From Dankookia rubra (GTDB lineage: Bacteria > Pseudomonadota > Alphaproteobacteria > Acetobacterales > Acetobacteraceae): a stretch of DNA of 64,000 bases. Numbering within the stretch: the stretch's first letter is position 1; the number at the start of each line of letters is the position of its first letter. Both the position numbers and the translations under genes were made by a program. The stretch is taken from assembly GCF_004355005.1 (NCBI RefSeq), contig NZ_SMSJ01000007.1, forward strand, positions 101,716 through 165,715, read 5' to 3'. Under the pieces are notes generated by a model. The model did no database searches. It saw nothing but the letters and a program-made list of their open reading frames with translations, and was not told the origin of the DNA. This document shows positions 26,611-35,784 of the stretch, piece after piece.

Positions 26611-27498
26611 TCAAGCGACGGTGGGCGAGCTGCCCAACGACGGGTCGTTCGCTGCCTGCGGCACGGACATGCCACCCTTCAGCTGTTCGGTCTGCGCGCT
26701 GCCGTCAGGGCGCGGCGGCGCCAGCACCGGCTCCCCGCCCAGCGGTTCGGAAACCATTGGCTCGAATCTGCCTTTGCCATCGAGCGAAGCGCCTTCGGTC
26801 CAGCGGCCCATCGGGATCTGCTTGTCGATGCGGTGGCCGAAATAAGCGTAGGAGAAGCGGTTGGCCTCCTGCTCCTGCGGGAAGCTGTTCGGAATCGGCA
26901 GCTGCTCGGTCTGGCCGCCCAGCTCCTCGATCACCGCCAGCCATTGCTGCTGGTGCATGGTGTCTCGGGCGATGAGGAAGGACAGCATGTCCTTCATGCC
27001 CGGGTCGTCGGTCATGCCATAAAGCCGTGTCGCCAATGCCCGGCCGGTCGCCTCGGCGGCAACGTTGGCGTACATGTCAGCCGCGATGTTGCCGCTGGCA
27101 TAGACATGGCTGGCATTGAACGGCACGCCGTTGCAGTTCTCCGGCGTCGCCGCCATGCCGGTGCTGAGGATGTGCCGCAGGTTCATACCGCCGAGCACGG
27201 CGCCGGCGATGCCGTCATTCGCTACGTCTTCCTGCAGCGAGAGCGGCGCACCTTCGAGGTTCAGCGCGACCGCAGTCGAGAGCATCTCGATGTGGCCGAT
27301 CTCCTCGGTGCCGGTGTTGATCAGCATGTCGCGGTACTTCTTCGGGCCGCGGCTGCCCCAGCCCTGGAACAGGTACTGCATCATCACGCGAATCTCGCCC
27401 TCGACGCCGCCGATTGCCTGTTGCAGGGCGCGGGCGAAGATCGGGTTCGGGGTCTCGACGCGAACCGGATACTGCAACTTGCCGTCGGTGTAGAACAT
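26611..27498 (-). CDS. Manganese catalase family protein
   Basis: 295 residues, KatN-like ferritin-fold protein. Glu/His ligand helices are seen in GEIRVMMQYLFQGW and TGTEEIGHIEMLSTA, plus DTMHQQQW with a Glu/His-rich helix after it. Disproportionates hydrogen peroxide at a di-manganese site. ATG at 27498 has AAGGAG 6 bases upstream. C-terminal tail (from about 245) is Pro/Gly-rich and not part of the catalytic core. The next gene upstream is a DUF892 ferritin-like protein, a common stress-response neighbour. Confidence 0.9.
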   Translation of the reverse strand: MFYTDGKLQYPVRVETPNPIFARALQQAIGGVEGEIRVMMQYLFQGWGSRGPKKYRDMLINTGTEEIGHIEMLSTAVALNLEGAPLSLQEDVANDGIAGAVLGGMNLRHILSTGMAATPENCNGVPFNASHVYASGNIAADMYANVAAEATGRALATRLYGMTDDPGMKDMLSFLIARDTMHQQQWLAVIEELGGQTEQLPIPNSFPQEQEANRFSYAYFGHRIDKQIPMGRWTEGASLDGKGRFEPMVSEPLGGEPVLAPPRPDGSAQTEQLKGGMSVPQAANDPSLGSSPTVA

Positions 27499-27595
27499 GG
27501 TCTCTCCTTGATCTCGATGACCAGGGCGAAAAGGACGCAGCACAGGCCGGGTTCAGGCACACCGAGGCAATGACGCGGGCGCCTCCCGAAAGCTT

Positions 27596-27620
27596 GCGGC
27601 GGGCGCGCACGGCCCGCCGC
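27596..27620 (-). terminator. Hairpin after the DUF892 gene
   Basis: Perfect 9-base inverted repeat GCGGCGGGC / GCCCGCCGC with a 7-base loop, starting 11 bases after the stop of the DUF892 gene. No pronounced T-run. It suggests that the DUF892 gene and the catalase are separate transcripts. Confidence 0.5.
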
Positions 27621-27631
27621 TGTCGTTCAGG

Positions 27632-28174
27632 TCAAGCCGACTTCCTGCCGGCGCTGCGCTTGTCGTTCGCCGCCTCCGGCGACTGCATCGCCTCGATCGC
27701 GGCCGCATTGATCTCGCGCTCGGCAAGCTCGGTGAGCAGTTCGTCGGTCTTTTTCTCCTCGGCAAGCGTCTGCCCCAGAAGCTCACCAAGCTCCGCCTGT
27801 CCGGCCGACTTCGCCAGGGTTGCCATCGTGCCGTAGGAGGCGATCTCGTAGTGCTCGACCTTCTGGATCGCAGCCGTCAGCAGCATGTCGTAGACCGGGC
27901 CCTTTTCCTGGTCCTCGAGCTCATGTTGCGCTTCCTCAAGGATGCCGCGCATCGCCTCGCAAACCTTCCGGCCGGGACGGCCGCCCAGCATCTCCAACGC
28001 CTTCTCCAGCCGCTCGACCTGAGCCTCGGTTTCTTCGGCATGCGTCTGCAGCGCGTCCTTCAGCGTCTGCGCGCTCGCCTTCTTGGCAAGTCGTGCCATG
28101 CTGCGAAGGCCCTGCCGTTCCGCGCTGTAGGCGTCACGCAGCTGCTCGACCATCAGTTTGTTGAGGTCTTCCAT
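27632..28174 (-). CDS. DUF892 (YciE/YciF-type) ferritin-like protein
   Basis: 180 residues. The helices match YciE-type DUF892: MEDLNKLMVEQLRDAYSAER, HAEETEAQVERLEKAL, and KVEHYEIASYGTMATLAKSA with conserved Glu/His metal ligands. The Lys/Arg tail SPEAANDKRSAGRKSA resembles the extensions of stress proteins in alphaproteobacteria. The ATG at 28174 is preceded by GAGGAG. Role in stress tolerance is known only by association. Confidence 0.88.
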   Translation of the reverse strand: MEDLNKLMVEQLRDAYSAERQGLRSMARLAKKASAQTLKDALQTHAEETEAQVERLEKALEMLGGRPGRKVCEAMRGILEEAQHELEDQEKGPVYDMLLTAAIQKVEHYEIASYGTMATLAKSAGQAELGELLGQTLAEEKKTDELLTELAEREINAAAIEAMQSPEAANDKRSAGRKSA

Positions 28175-28301
28175 TGCCGTGCTCCTCACCCGCGGCCGGG
28201 AATGGCCGCGCCGCTGCGGGCAACGGAAGGAGGGCGAAGGTGGTTGCCGGACATTCCGCTACGGTGGCCAGAGGGCGCGCTGCCCCCGGCCGGGATGCCG
28301 C

Positions 28302-29276
28302 TCAGGCGCTCGCTGCATCCAGCTTGGCGACGGCCGCCGGCGGCAACGTCAACGATGCCGCCCTCACCAAGTCGTCGATCTGCGCGTCGTTCGTCGCGCT
28401 GGCAATCGGCGCGGTGACGACGGGCTTCGCCAGCAGCCAGCCAAGTGCCACCTGCGCCGGTGTCGCGGAGATCTCCGCAGCGACCGCATCGAGCGCGGCG
28501 AGCACCGCATGGCCGCGCGGCGTAAGGTACCTGGCCATGCCGCCGCCGCGCGGGCTTTTCCCGAAGTCCGCCGCGGAGCGATACTTGCCGGACAGGAAGC
28601 CGGAGGCGAGGGAGTAGTAGTTGATCACGCCGACTCCCTCGCGGGCGCAGAGCGGGCCGAGCTCGGCTTCGAAGCCCTCGCGCTCCATCAGGTTGTATTG
28701 CGGCTGCATAGTTTCGTAGCGCGGCAGACCAAGACGGGCGCTGGTCTCCAGGGCTTCCTGCAGACGCGGCGCGGTGTAGTTGGAGGCGCCGATGGCGCGT
28801 ACCTTGCCCGCCTTGATGAGCTCGGCGAAGGCCGAGAGCGTCTCCTCGAGCGGCGTCTCCGGATCGTCCTTGTGCGCCTGGTAAAGGTCGATGACATCGG
28901 TCCGCAGCCGCTTCAGCGAAGCATCGACGCTGTCCATGATCCAGCGGCGGGACAGGCCGACGGCATGCTTCGGGCCATTCCCGGCGGCGTCACGCGGGCC
29001 CATCTGCATGCCAACCTTGGTCAGGATCGTCACCTTCGATCGGGCGCCGCGGGCGGCAAGCCATTCGCCGATGATGGCCTCGGACTCGCCGCCCTGGTTG
29101 CCGGGCACCCAGGCGGAATAGACATCGGCGGTGTCGATCGCGTTCAGCCCGACCTCGACCAGCCTGTCGAGGAGGCGGAAGGACGCCGCCTTATCCAGCG
29201 TCCAGCCGAAGACATTCCCGCCGAAGACGATGGGTGGGACAGCGATGCCGCTGCGCCCCAGGATGCGGTGCTGCAT
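28302..29276 (-). CDS. Aldo/keto reductase
   Basis: 324 residues, (beta/alpha)8 barrel. The catalytic tetrad is visible: Asp48 and Tyr53 in IDTADVYSAW, Lys in ILTKVGM (about 87), and His in LYQAHKDD. NADPH-binding end GWLLAKPVVTAPIAS. The family reduces aldehydes and ketones. The start ATG at 29276 fits the family N-terminus MQHRILGRSGIAV. The neighbours are oxidative-stress and esterase genes, so substrate is unclear; YajO/YcsN-like enzymes are the closest group by pattern. Confidence 0.9.
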   Translation of the reverse strand: MQHRILGRSGIAVPPIVFGGNVFGWTLDKAASFRLLDRLVEVGLNAIDTADVYSAWVPGNQGGESEAIIGEWLAARGARSKVTILTKVGMQMGPRDAAGNGPKHAVGLSRRWIMDSVDASLKRLRTDVIDLYQAHKDDPETPLEETLSAFAELIKAGKVRAIGASNYTAPRLQEALETSARLGLPRYETMQPQYNLMEREGFEAELGPLCAREGVGVINYYSLASGFLSGKYRSAADFGKSPRGGGMARYLTPRGHAVLAALDAVAAEISATPAQVALGWLLAKPVVTAPIASATNDAQIDDLVRAASLTLPPAAVAKLDAASA

Positions 29277-29319
29277 GACGTTTCTCCTCGTGCCGGCGGG
29301 CAGGATGCCGGCGGCGGGA

Positions 29320-30627
29320 TCAGCGGTCCAGCAGCCCCGTGGCGCGGAGCGCTCGACGGATGACCTGGCCGGGATCGATCCGCTTGCCAGCGGCCGGCGG
29401 CTCCGGTTCCTCGGTCGCGGCCCCAGGCCGCTTCGGTGGCGGGCCTCCCGTCAACAGCTTCTTCAGCCAAGCGGCGGGCGCCTCTGCCGCCTTGGGTGCC
29501 GCCGGCGCCACCCGCGCCATTCCGTCGCGGCTGACGGCGATGATGCGGTCGAGCCAGCCTGGCTGTGCGGTCCGCTCCGGCTCGGGCCGCTCCCGCCGAA
29601 GCGTGGGCGCAGCCGCGGGTTGCGGCGCCGCTTCGCCCAGTCCGAAGAAGTCGGCGATGGCATTGGTCGAGGCCACCCCGACATCAAGCATGAAGGGCGC
29701 CGCAGCACCGATCGGTGCCGCGCCATCGGGCGCCGTGGCAATGGGCACGCCATGGCCCATGCCAGCAATCGCATGGTGTTCGATCAGCGGCGTGCCATCC
29801 GGCCCGCGCCAGAGCTCGACGCGGTGTGCCCTCCCGAGCGGGGTGCCCGCTTCGGGCGCGTCGTCGAGCCCGTGCAGCGCGCGCCACTGCTTCAGGATCT
29901 CGGTCGCATTGGCCGGCCGCACGGTGATGTCGGCATCGCCCTGCCAGACCGCGACGCGCGGCCATGGCCCGCGATGCGGCGAGGCGTCGCGCACCGCCGC
30001 GGCCCGCTCGGCGGCCGGGCGAGGCCGGCCTGTCGCCATGGCTTCGAAGGCCTCCGACATCGACTGCGCCGCGCCAAGCGGCAGGCCGGCCAGGATCGCG
30101 CCGGCGGCGAAGACGTCGGGATAGGTGGCGAGCAGGACTGAGGTCATGGCGCCGCCGGCCGAGAGGCCGGTGACGAAGACTCGCTTCGGGTCCAGCCGGT
30201 GGCGGGTGACCATGTGCGCGACCATTTGCCGGATGGATGCCGGCTCGCCGCGGTCGCGCTGCGTATTGCCCGGCTCGAACCAGTTGAAGCAGCGGTTGGC
30301 ATTGTTCGCTGCCCGCTGTTCCGGCAGCAACAGGGCGAAGCCTCGCCGCGAGGCGAGGGTGGACCAGCCCGTACCCCGGTCGTAGCCACTCGCGCTCTGG
30401 GTGCAGCCGTGCAGCGCGACGACCAGGGGTGCCCCAAGGGACAGGTTCCCGGGGACGAATTCCAGCATGCGGAGCTGGCCGGGATTGCTGCCGAAGTCGA
30501 TGACCTCGACCAGCGCGCCGTCGCTGGGCGGGGTGCCGCCGAAGCCGGCAGCGGCGAAGCCACTGCCCTGCGCGATGGCTTGGCTGCGGCGGACGAGGGC
30601 AGCAATGTCGATGCGGCTGGGATTCAA
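29320..30627 (-). CDS. PHB depolymerase-type extracellular esterase
   Basis: 435 residues, alpha/beta hydrolase of the short-chain PHA depolymerase (type 1) family. Nucleophile Ser156 in GLSAGGAMTS, catalytic Asp in WQGDADITV, and His in AGMGHGVPI. The oxyanion region is ALHGCTQSASGYDRG. There is no clear signal peptide at the N-terminus (MNPSRIDIAALV), so the location is uncertain. The last 100 residues are a Pro/Ala-rich extension unlike the catalytic core. It may degrade polyesters or feruloyl esters. Confidence 0.82.
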   Translation of the reverse strand: MNPSRIDIAALVRRSQAIAQGSGFAAAGFGGTPPSDGALVEVIDFGSNPGQLRMLEFVPGNLSLGAPLVVALHGCTQSASGYDRGTGWSTLASRRGFALLLPEQRAANNANRCFNWFEPGNTQRDRGEPASIRQMVAHMVTRHRLDPKRVFVTGLSAGGAMTSVLLATYPDVFAAGAILAGLPLGAAQSMSEAFEAMATGRPRPAAERAAAVRDASPHRGPWPRVAVWQGDADITVRPANATEILKQWRALHGLDDAPEAGTPLGRAHRVELWRGPDGTPLIEHHAIAGMGHGVPIATAPDGAAPIGAAAPFMLDVGVASTNAIADFFGLGEAAPQPAAAPTLRRERPEPERTAQPGWLDRIIAVSRDGMARVAPAAPKAAEAPAAWLKKLLTGGPPPKRPGAATEEPEPPAAGKRIDPGQVIRRALRATGLLDR

Positions 30628-30696
30628 GACGGTGGTCCTTCCAAGGCGCTGCCCTTAGGGGCGCCATGACCAGCGTCGAGTTCAGAGGTGAGTTTC

Positions 30697-30730
30697 GCTG
30701 CATCGCAGCATTAACCTGCTGCGATGCAGC
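30697..30730. promoter_or_regulatory. 14-base perfect inverted repeat in a divergent promoter region
   Basis: GCTGCATCGCAGCA (30697-30710) and TGCTGCGATGCAGC (30717-30730) are exact reverse complements with a 6-base spacer TTAACC. It lies between the esterase start (30627) and the DUF3072 gene start (30813), which diverge. The position in a divergent region, not after a gene, and the lack of T-runs favour an operator or a leader hairpin over a terminator. Confidence 0.55.
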
Positions 30731-30812
30731 ATGAATGTCGGAAGGGGTTTAGGCAACGCTATGCCAGGGCGAACGTTAGGCGAACACGCAACTGGCAAAG
30801 GAAGCCCGACGC

Positions 30813-31067
30813 ATGGCTAAGCAGCCCTCCCAAACGCACGACGCAGCCGACAATCCGAAGCGCGACCCGGAGCCTAATTCCAACACCATCAAGGACCCGG
30901 ACGACTGGACAACCGGCGACGAGAAGATGACCGGCGCCCAGGCCAGCTATTTGAAGACGCTGAGCGAGGAGGCGGGCGAGGAATTCGATCCCAGCCTCAG
31001 CAAAGCGGATGCCTCGCGTCGAATCGACGAGCTGCAGGCCAGGACAGGTCGCGGCCGGGATCACTGA
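30813..31067 (+). CDS. DUF3072 family small protein
   Basis: 84 residues, highly charged. It matches DUF3072 in WTTGDEKMTGAQASYLKTL and DASRRIDELQARTGRG. A short N-terminal part rich in Asn/Asp/Pro is likely unstructured. The family has no known function and is frequent near stress genes such as catalase and DUF892, both of which are in this neighbourhood. AAGGAAG lies about 8 bases upstream of the ATG. Confidence 0.8.
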   Translation: MAKQPSQTHDAADNPKRDPEPNSNTIKDPDDWTTGDEKMTGAQASYLKTLSEEAGEEFDPSLSKADASRRIDELQARTGRGRDH

Positions 31068-31127
31068 CCAGGAAAAGGCGGTCGGCGTTAGAATCTTCGG
31101 CGCCACCGTCTGGGATCCTGACTTCAG

Positions 31128-31163
31128 CGGACCGTGTCATGTCGTTCACGCTTACACGGTCCG
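31128..31163. terminator. Bidirectional terminator between convergent genes
   Basis: Perfect 10-base inverted repeat CGGACCGTGT / ACACGGTCCG with a 16-base loop, between the DUF3072 gene (ends 31067) and the nitroreductase gene (ends 31173), which converge. The location supports termination in both directions. Confidence 0.5.
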
Positions 31164-31172
31164 TGTCGGCTG

Positions 31173-32006
31173 CTACTTCAACTGGAAACCCAGCGCGTTC
31201 AGAGCCGCCGCCAGCCGGTCGCGTCCGCGCAGCGCCTTGATGGTGCCAATGCGGGCAATCACCCGTGCGGTCCAGGTATCCGCCGCCATCTCGTTTCGCT
31301 GCGAGAAAGAGCTCATTTCGGTATCGTAGGCGGCCCGCACCGTCGTCTCGGCCGAAGCATCGTAGCGCCCGCGATGCAGGATGATGGATTGCGGAAGGCG
31401 CGGCTTGACCTCCCCTTCTGCGCCGGGCTTCGGGTACCCGACGCAAAGCCCGAAAACACCGGCCGTGCCTGGCGGCAGGCCGAGCGTCTCCGCCACCTTT
31501 TGCGGGTCATTCCGCAGCGCCCCGATATAGACGGTGGACAGGCCCAGGCTCTCGGCCGCCACCACCGCATTCTGCGCCGCGAGCGCGGCATCGATCGCCG
31601 CTACCAGGAAGGTCTCCAGGTAGGGCATACCGGCCAGTGGCGTGCCTTCCTCAATTCCCATGCGGTCGTTGCGACCGATATCGGCCAGGAAGACCAAGAA
31701 GAGCGGGCATTCCAGGATGTGCTTCTGGCCGCCGGCGACGTCCGCCATTACCGCCCGCGCCGCCGGATCCTCGACCGAGACGACCGACCAAGTCTGCAGG
31801 TTGGAGGAGGTGGCGGCGGACTGCGCCGCGGCCATCAGCGTCTCCAGGGTACCGGACGGCAGCGCGGCCTGCCGGTAGCCGCGGACCGAACGGTGGTCCA
31901 GCATACCGGCAATGGTGGCATTCCAGGGACCGGCGGTGGGTACCGCGGCGCCGTAGCGCGCCGCGAGTGCCGCCTGCTGCATGGTTGTAGGGGTCATGCC
32001 GTCCAT
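31173..32006 (-). CDS. NfsA/FRP-type nitroreductase
   Basis: 277 residues. Flavin-binding signature DHRSVRGYRQAALP in the N-terminal region and SAATSSNLQTWSVV. The domain then has the SLGLSTVYIGALRNDP and GLCVGYP motifs of NADPH-dependent FMN nitroreductases. The start at 32006 has GAGG upstream; a second ATG lies 9 bases later. Likely reduces quinones or nitro compounds with NADPH. No partner gene; stands alone between the DUF3072 gene and the membrane glycosyltransferase-like gene. Confidence 0.88.
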   Translation of the reverse strand: MDGMTPTTMQQAALAARYGAAVPTAGPWNATIAGMLDHRSVRGYRQAALPSGTLETLMAAAQSAATSSNLQTWSVVSVEDPAARAVMADVAGGQKHILECPLFLVFLADIGRNDRMGIEEGTPLAGMPYLETFLVAAIDAALAAQNAVVAAESLGLSTVYIGALRNDPQKVAETLGLPPGTAGVFGLCVGYPKPGAEGEVKPRLPQSIILHRGRYDASAETTVRAAYDTEMSSFSQRNEMAADTWTARVIARIGTIKALRGRDRLAAALNALGFQLK

Positions 32007-32083
32007 GGATCCATTCCTCGCTTTGGCGCGAGGCTAGCGGCAACGCCGCCAGTGGCAAGCCTCGGCGGTGGGGAGCGGCCGGT

Positions 32084-33739
32084 TCAGGGCAGCATCTCCA
32101 GCATGGTGATCGGCGGCACGGTCGGGGCGAAATCCCGCAACGCCGCCCGGATACGGGGAATATCGGCCTCGGTCACCGCGTAAAGCGTGATGCCGAAGTT
32201 GGTCTCTCCGGCGCCGATGCGACGCGCCGAAAGCCGCGCCACCGGGCGCCAGGCCGGCGGTTCCACCGTGCCGCCGCCGTCGAACAGCAAGGCCAGGCCA
32301 ATGCCACGACGCGCGGCCTCCGTCTCCGCCTGGGCAATCTGCACCGCATCGGGGACAGCGACGGAGGGCGGCGGCATCGGCGCCACGACATTGGGGTTGT
32401 GCCAGTTGATCCGCCCCCAGCGAGTCACCATCACCGGCCCGCGCCAATATTCAGTGACAAAGCGAGCCATTTGGTCATCGGTCGCGTGCAACGCCTGCGC
32501 CGACTTCACCGCATCGATGCTTCGCAAGGCATAGCCTGCGCCGCCTAGCAGGAAGGAAGCGCAGATCGCGGCGCAGGTCCAGGCGCCCAGGTGGCCGAAC
32601 AGCGTCTCCGCCGGCCGGTCGAAGACTACCAGCATGGCGCCGAGACCGAGCACGATGACGTAGATCTCGTAGCGGGAGATCGAGACCAGGCTGCCGGCCA
32701 GGACATGGGCCAAGCCGGCACAGGCGAAGAGCAGAGCGGCGGCAATCCTGGCGCGGTCGCGTGCGTCGAAGCCGGCCAGCGGCTGGGTCCAACGGAAAGT
32801 GGCATTGCGGGGACCGAGCCCGACCACGGTGCCCCAGGCAGTGACCAGAAGGCCGAGCAAAATATGTGCTCCGCCATGGCTGAGCAGGTTCACCCGCGAA
32901 TTGGTATACAGGATCCAGATCAGCCTGCCGGGCAGGCGCCGCCAATCGGTATGCGCGCCGGTGCCGGCCACCATCGAGCGGTCGAGCACCGATTGCGGCA
33001 ATGCCGGCAGGCCCAGCGCGTGCATGGTGGCGAAGAACCCGCCCAGCACCAGAATGGTAAGGCCAAGCGTCATCGTTGCCAGTCGCCAGCGGCCGAGCGC
33101 CACCATCGCCAGCATGCAGCCCAGGGTGACGGAACCGGTCTCAAAGCGCAGCAGCGGCAGCAGGACCAGGGTGGCGATCCACCAGGCATCCGCCCGGCCG
33201 CGATGGCAGAACCGCACCAGGCCGAGCAGGGCGGCAAGGCTGAATGTTACCTGCGGCGCATGCTCGAGCCCGCCCATCGCTAGGCCAACCAGGTTCAGGC
33301 CGAGCGACATGGCCGCCGCCATCAATGCCAGATAGGCCGGCGCGACGGCTCGCAGCCGGATGCCGCATTCGGTCGCGATCAAGCAGAGGAGCACCGCCGA
33401 GCCTGCATTGGCCGCCAAGCAGAATATCAGGCTGGTTGCTGCGCCAAAGGGCAGGGGCGTGAGCAGTGCGAGCAGGAAGGGGTACAGGATCGAGGAACTG
33501 GGCGATGCCGGCTCACCCGGGTTGAGGCCGTAACTCCCCTGCCGGATCTGGTCGGCCATCGCCATGTGAATATAGGGCCCGTCCATCCCATAGGAGAACT
33601 CGCCGCCATTGCCGATGATCACCAGGATGACCGCGACCAGGCTAGGCAGGGTGACGCCCAGCGTGACGGCAAGGAGCGGACCGATCCCGGTGCGGGGCGC
33701 CGCGGCGGACCAGGGGATGGCACTCGGGGTGCGGGGCAA
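32084..33739 (-). CDS. GT-C-like multi-spanning membrane protein
   Basis: About 551 residues from a TTG start at 33739; the frame is open further upstream, with GTG alternatives, so the start is not settled. Some ten to eleven membrane helices occupy the first 430 residues. The first periplasmic loop carries acidic residues in YGMDGPYIHMAMADQIRQG, as in GT-C enzymes using polyprenyl-phosphate sugars. The C-terminal 150 residues are a soluble domain with NWHNPNVVAP. It is not near the other polysaccharide genes. Substrate unknown. Confidence 0.6.
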   Translation of the reverse strand: MPRTPSAIPWSAAAPRTGIGPLLAVTLGVTLPSLVAVILVIIGNGGEFSYGMDGPYIHMAMADQIRQGSYGLNPGEPASPSSSILYPFLLALLTPLPFGAATSLIFCLAANAGSAVLLCLIATECGIRLRAVAPAYLALMAAAMSLGLNLVGLAMGGLEHAPQVTFSLAALLGLVRFCHRGRADAWWIATLVLLPLLRFETGSVTLGCMLAMVALGRWRLATMTLGLTILVLGGFFATMHALGLPALPQSVLDRSMVAGTGAHTDWRRLPGRLIWILYTNSRVNLLSHGGAHILLGLLVTAWGTVVGLGPRNATFRWTQPLAGFDARDRARIAAALLFACAGLAHVLAGSLVSISRYEIYVIVLGLGAMLVVFDRPAETLFGHLGAWTCAAICASFLLGGAGYALRSIDAVKSAQALHATDDQMARFVTEYWRGPVMVTRWGRINWHNPNVVAPMPPPSVAVPDAVQIAQAETEAARRGIGLALLFDGGGTVEPPAWRPVARLSARRIGAGETNFGITLYAVTEADIPRIRAALRDFAPTVPPITMLEMLP

Positions 33740-33949
33740 GGGAGGGCTCCGGCTTGAAGTTGCGTGCGGGGCGGGCACATGCCGGCCCACCGGTGCAGGC
33801 CATGCTGACCTGCAACACTCCCGTAGTGCCGCGGGCAGTCGCCAATTTCTTTTCACGTTCCTAAGCGCCGGGGCGTCAATGCAACAATGTGACCTTGGAG
33901 ACACTGGCGCCGGGCTGGCCAGGGTACAGTCGCGAACCAACCAATGCCC

Positions 33950-34951
33950 TCAGATCAGGCCCAGCCGGCGTCCCAGATCGCGGTAGAAGGCAACTTGGCC
34001 GCGGAGATAGGCTCGCGTCTCCTCGGGTGTCAGCAGGCGAGGAATTCCCCCCGCACCGCGCACGCCGTCCTGCCAGGACTGGTCATCCCGCAGGGCGGCG
34101 AGCGCGGTGACCCAACTCCGCTGTGCTTCATCCTCGAGTGCCGGGGGGCCGAACAGGGCACTCCAGCCGGTCACGCCGGTCAGGCCGGGCACCTCCGCCT
34201 CCCGCGCCGTGGCAATGGCCGGCAGTATCCGCAGCCGCTCATTGGTGCCGATCACCAAGCCTCGCATTCTACCGTCCCGCAACGCCGGCAACGCGTCGCT
34301 GAGATTGGTGCCGAGGAACTGCACCCGCCCGTCCAGCAGGCCAGCGACGGCATCGCCCCCGCCGCGGAAGGGCACCGCGAAGCCGGCATCGATCGGCAGG
34401 CCTGCGGTCGAGAAAAGGTGGCGAACGCCAAGGTCGAGCAAGGTGGCCGGCCCCGTCGTGGCGAAGGGGATGCGCCCGGGCTGCTCCCGCAGGGCGGTGA
34501 TCAGGTCGCGCAGTGTCTCCCATGGGGAATCAGCCCGAACGCACAGAACGAAAGGCGTCTCCTCCAGAAGGCCGAGCATGCTGAATTCGTCCCAGGTATA
34601 GGGTGTCCGCGGATCCGTGGCCGGCAGGATGGCGGAGGAGGCGACGCGGGCGAGCAGCAGGGTCTGACCGTCCGGCTTAGCCTTGGCCACGAACTGGGTA
34701 CCCACCGCGCCCGAGGCGCCGGTTCGGTTTTTCACCAGCAAGGTTGCCCGCGGGTTTGGTAGATGCCGCTGGACATGCAGGACCAGCAGCCGCGCCGCTA
34801 TATCCGCGGCGCCGCCGGCCGAGAAGGGCACCACCAGCGTGATCGGGGCGGCCGGATAAGGCACGGCTCCCGGGCCCTGCCCATGCGCCGGCATCACCCC
34901 GGCCAAAACGGGCAGGGTTGCGACCAGGGCTCGGCGGGACAGGCGGCGCAT
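33950..34951 (-). CDS. Tripartite tricarboxylate transporter (Bug/TctC) substrate-binding protein
   Basis: 333 residues. Signal peptide MRRLSRRALVATLPVLAGVMPAHG. The Bug fold shows ITLVVPFSAGGAADIAARLL, the PDGQTLLLA turn, and a late YRDLGRRLGL end. Bug receptors bind carboxylates in the periplasm and pass them to TctAB membrane subunits, which are not found in the window. The ATG at 34951 has GGGAG upstream. Solitary gene; ligand unknown. Confidence 0.85.
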   Translation of the reverse strand: MRRLSRRALVATLPVLAGVMPAHGQGPGAVPYPAAPITLVVPFSAGGAADIAARLLVLHVQRHLPNPRATLLVKNRTGASGAVGTQFVAKAKPDGQTLLLARVASSAILPATDPRTPYTWDEFSMLGLLEETPFVLCVRADSPWETLRDLITALREQPGRIPFATTGPATLLDLGVRHLFSTAGLPIDAGFAVPFRGGGDAVAGLLDGRVQFLGTNLSDALPALRDGRMRGLVIGTNERLRILPAIATAREAEVPGLTGVTGWSALFGPPALEDEAQRSWVTALAALRDDQSWQDGVRGAGGIPRLLTPEETRAYLRGQVAFYRDLGRRLGLI

Positions 34952-35784
34952 GGAAGACTTACTCCCGATTCCGGACCAGCTTGACGCCTCATCTGGTCGG
35001 TTTTGCGGCAGCGCCGAGTGTCAGGTGTCAGAAACCGTGGGGCAGACCCGCTTCGTCGGATGTTCCGCCCGGCTCTTCCCTTGTCGGCGGCACCGCGGTG
35101 ACCTCCGCGACCGCTCCCTTGAATCTGGTCGCACCAACAAGCGCGTGGCGGCGTCCTCGCTGTCGCGGCCCTGCCAGACCGAACCGCCCAGACGGCGAAA
35201 CAGGAGCGGGCAACGCTGGCACGGAACCTGATGACCGGGGATCAGTGAAGCGCCGAGCAAACCGGGCGGACTGCGCGTTGCTTGGAGGCGAAGGCGGAAG
35301 CGGGGCTACCCCGGCACGGGCGGGGCAGGGCGCCGCAAGCACGATGCAGCGCACGCGAATACCCGATTGCCGCCCGGATTACCGCAGATGCACCGGGGGT
35401 ACCGGCCTGTCAGGGCGGTCAGTCCGATCCCTATCTCGCGCGCCTCGCTCGCGGCTGGGCGATGCGCAATGCACTGGCAGGATGGCGGCGCGCATTCGGC
35501 ACAACAGCAACACGCTGCCGGTATGTCACATCGAGCGCAGCGTCGGCGTCGCGTGCTGGTGTACGCGCGGCAACATAATCGGGCGGAACGCTGTCCCGGG
35601 ATGGTCTGATCGTTGAATCAGAAGGCCTGCACAGGCGAATTGCGGAAAATGAAGCCTTTCTTTCTGCACACGACACTTGCATCGAACGCGGGGCGGAGAG
35701 ATAAGTCACGCGCTCGTCACATGGAAGCGGAGCAACGGAGCCAGCCATCTGCACTTGCCTAATGCAAGGCGGGGAACCCGAGGA
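34952..35784. other. 833-base region without a recognisable gene
   Basis: Stop codons interrupt all family-like frames; several open stretches exist but none has a plausible protein. A short frame on the plus strand ends at the TAA at 35701-35703 (...EGLHRRIAENEAFLSAH...), but it has no proper start codon. The end of the region carries the leader of the response regulator gene. It may contain a decayed gene or unannotated RNA. Confidence 0.4.

Noticed and set aside
26317-27573. Open frame on the plus strand opposite the manganese catalase
   Set aside because: It is antisense to a well-supported catalase and has no recognisable domain; long antisense frames are expected in GC-rich DNA.
35580-35703. 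Short plus-strand frame EGLHRRIAENEAFLSAH before the response regulator
   Set aside because: It has no ATG, GTG or TTG start in frame after the previous stop and no recognised family.
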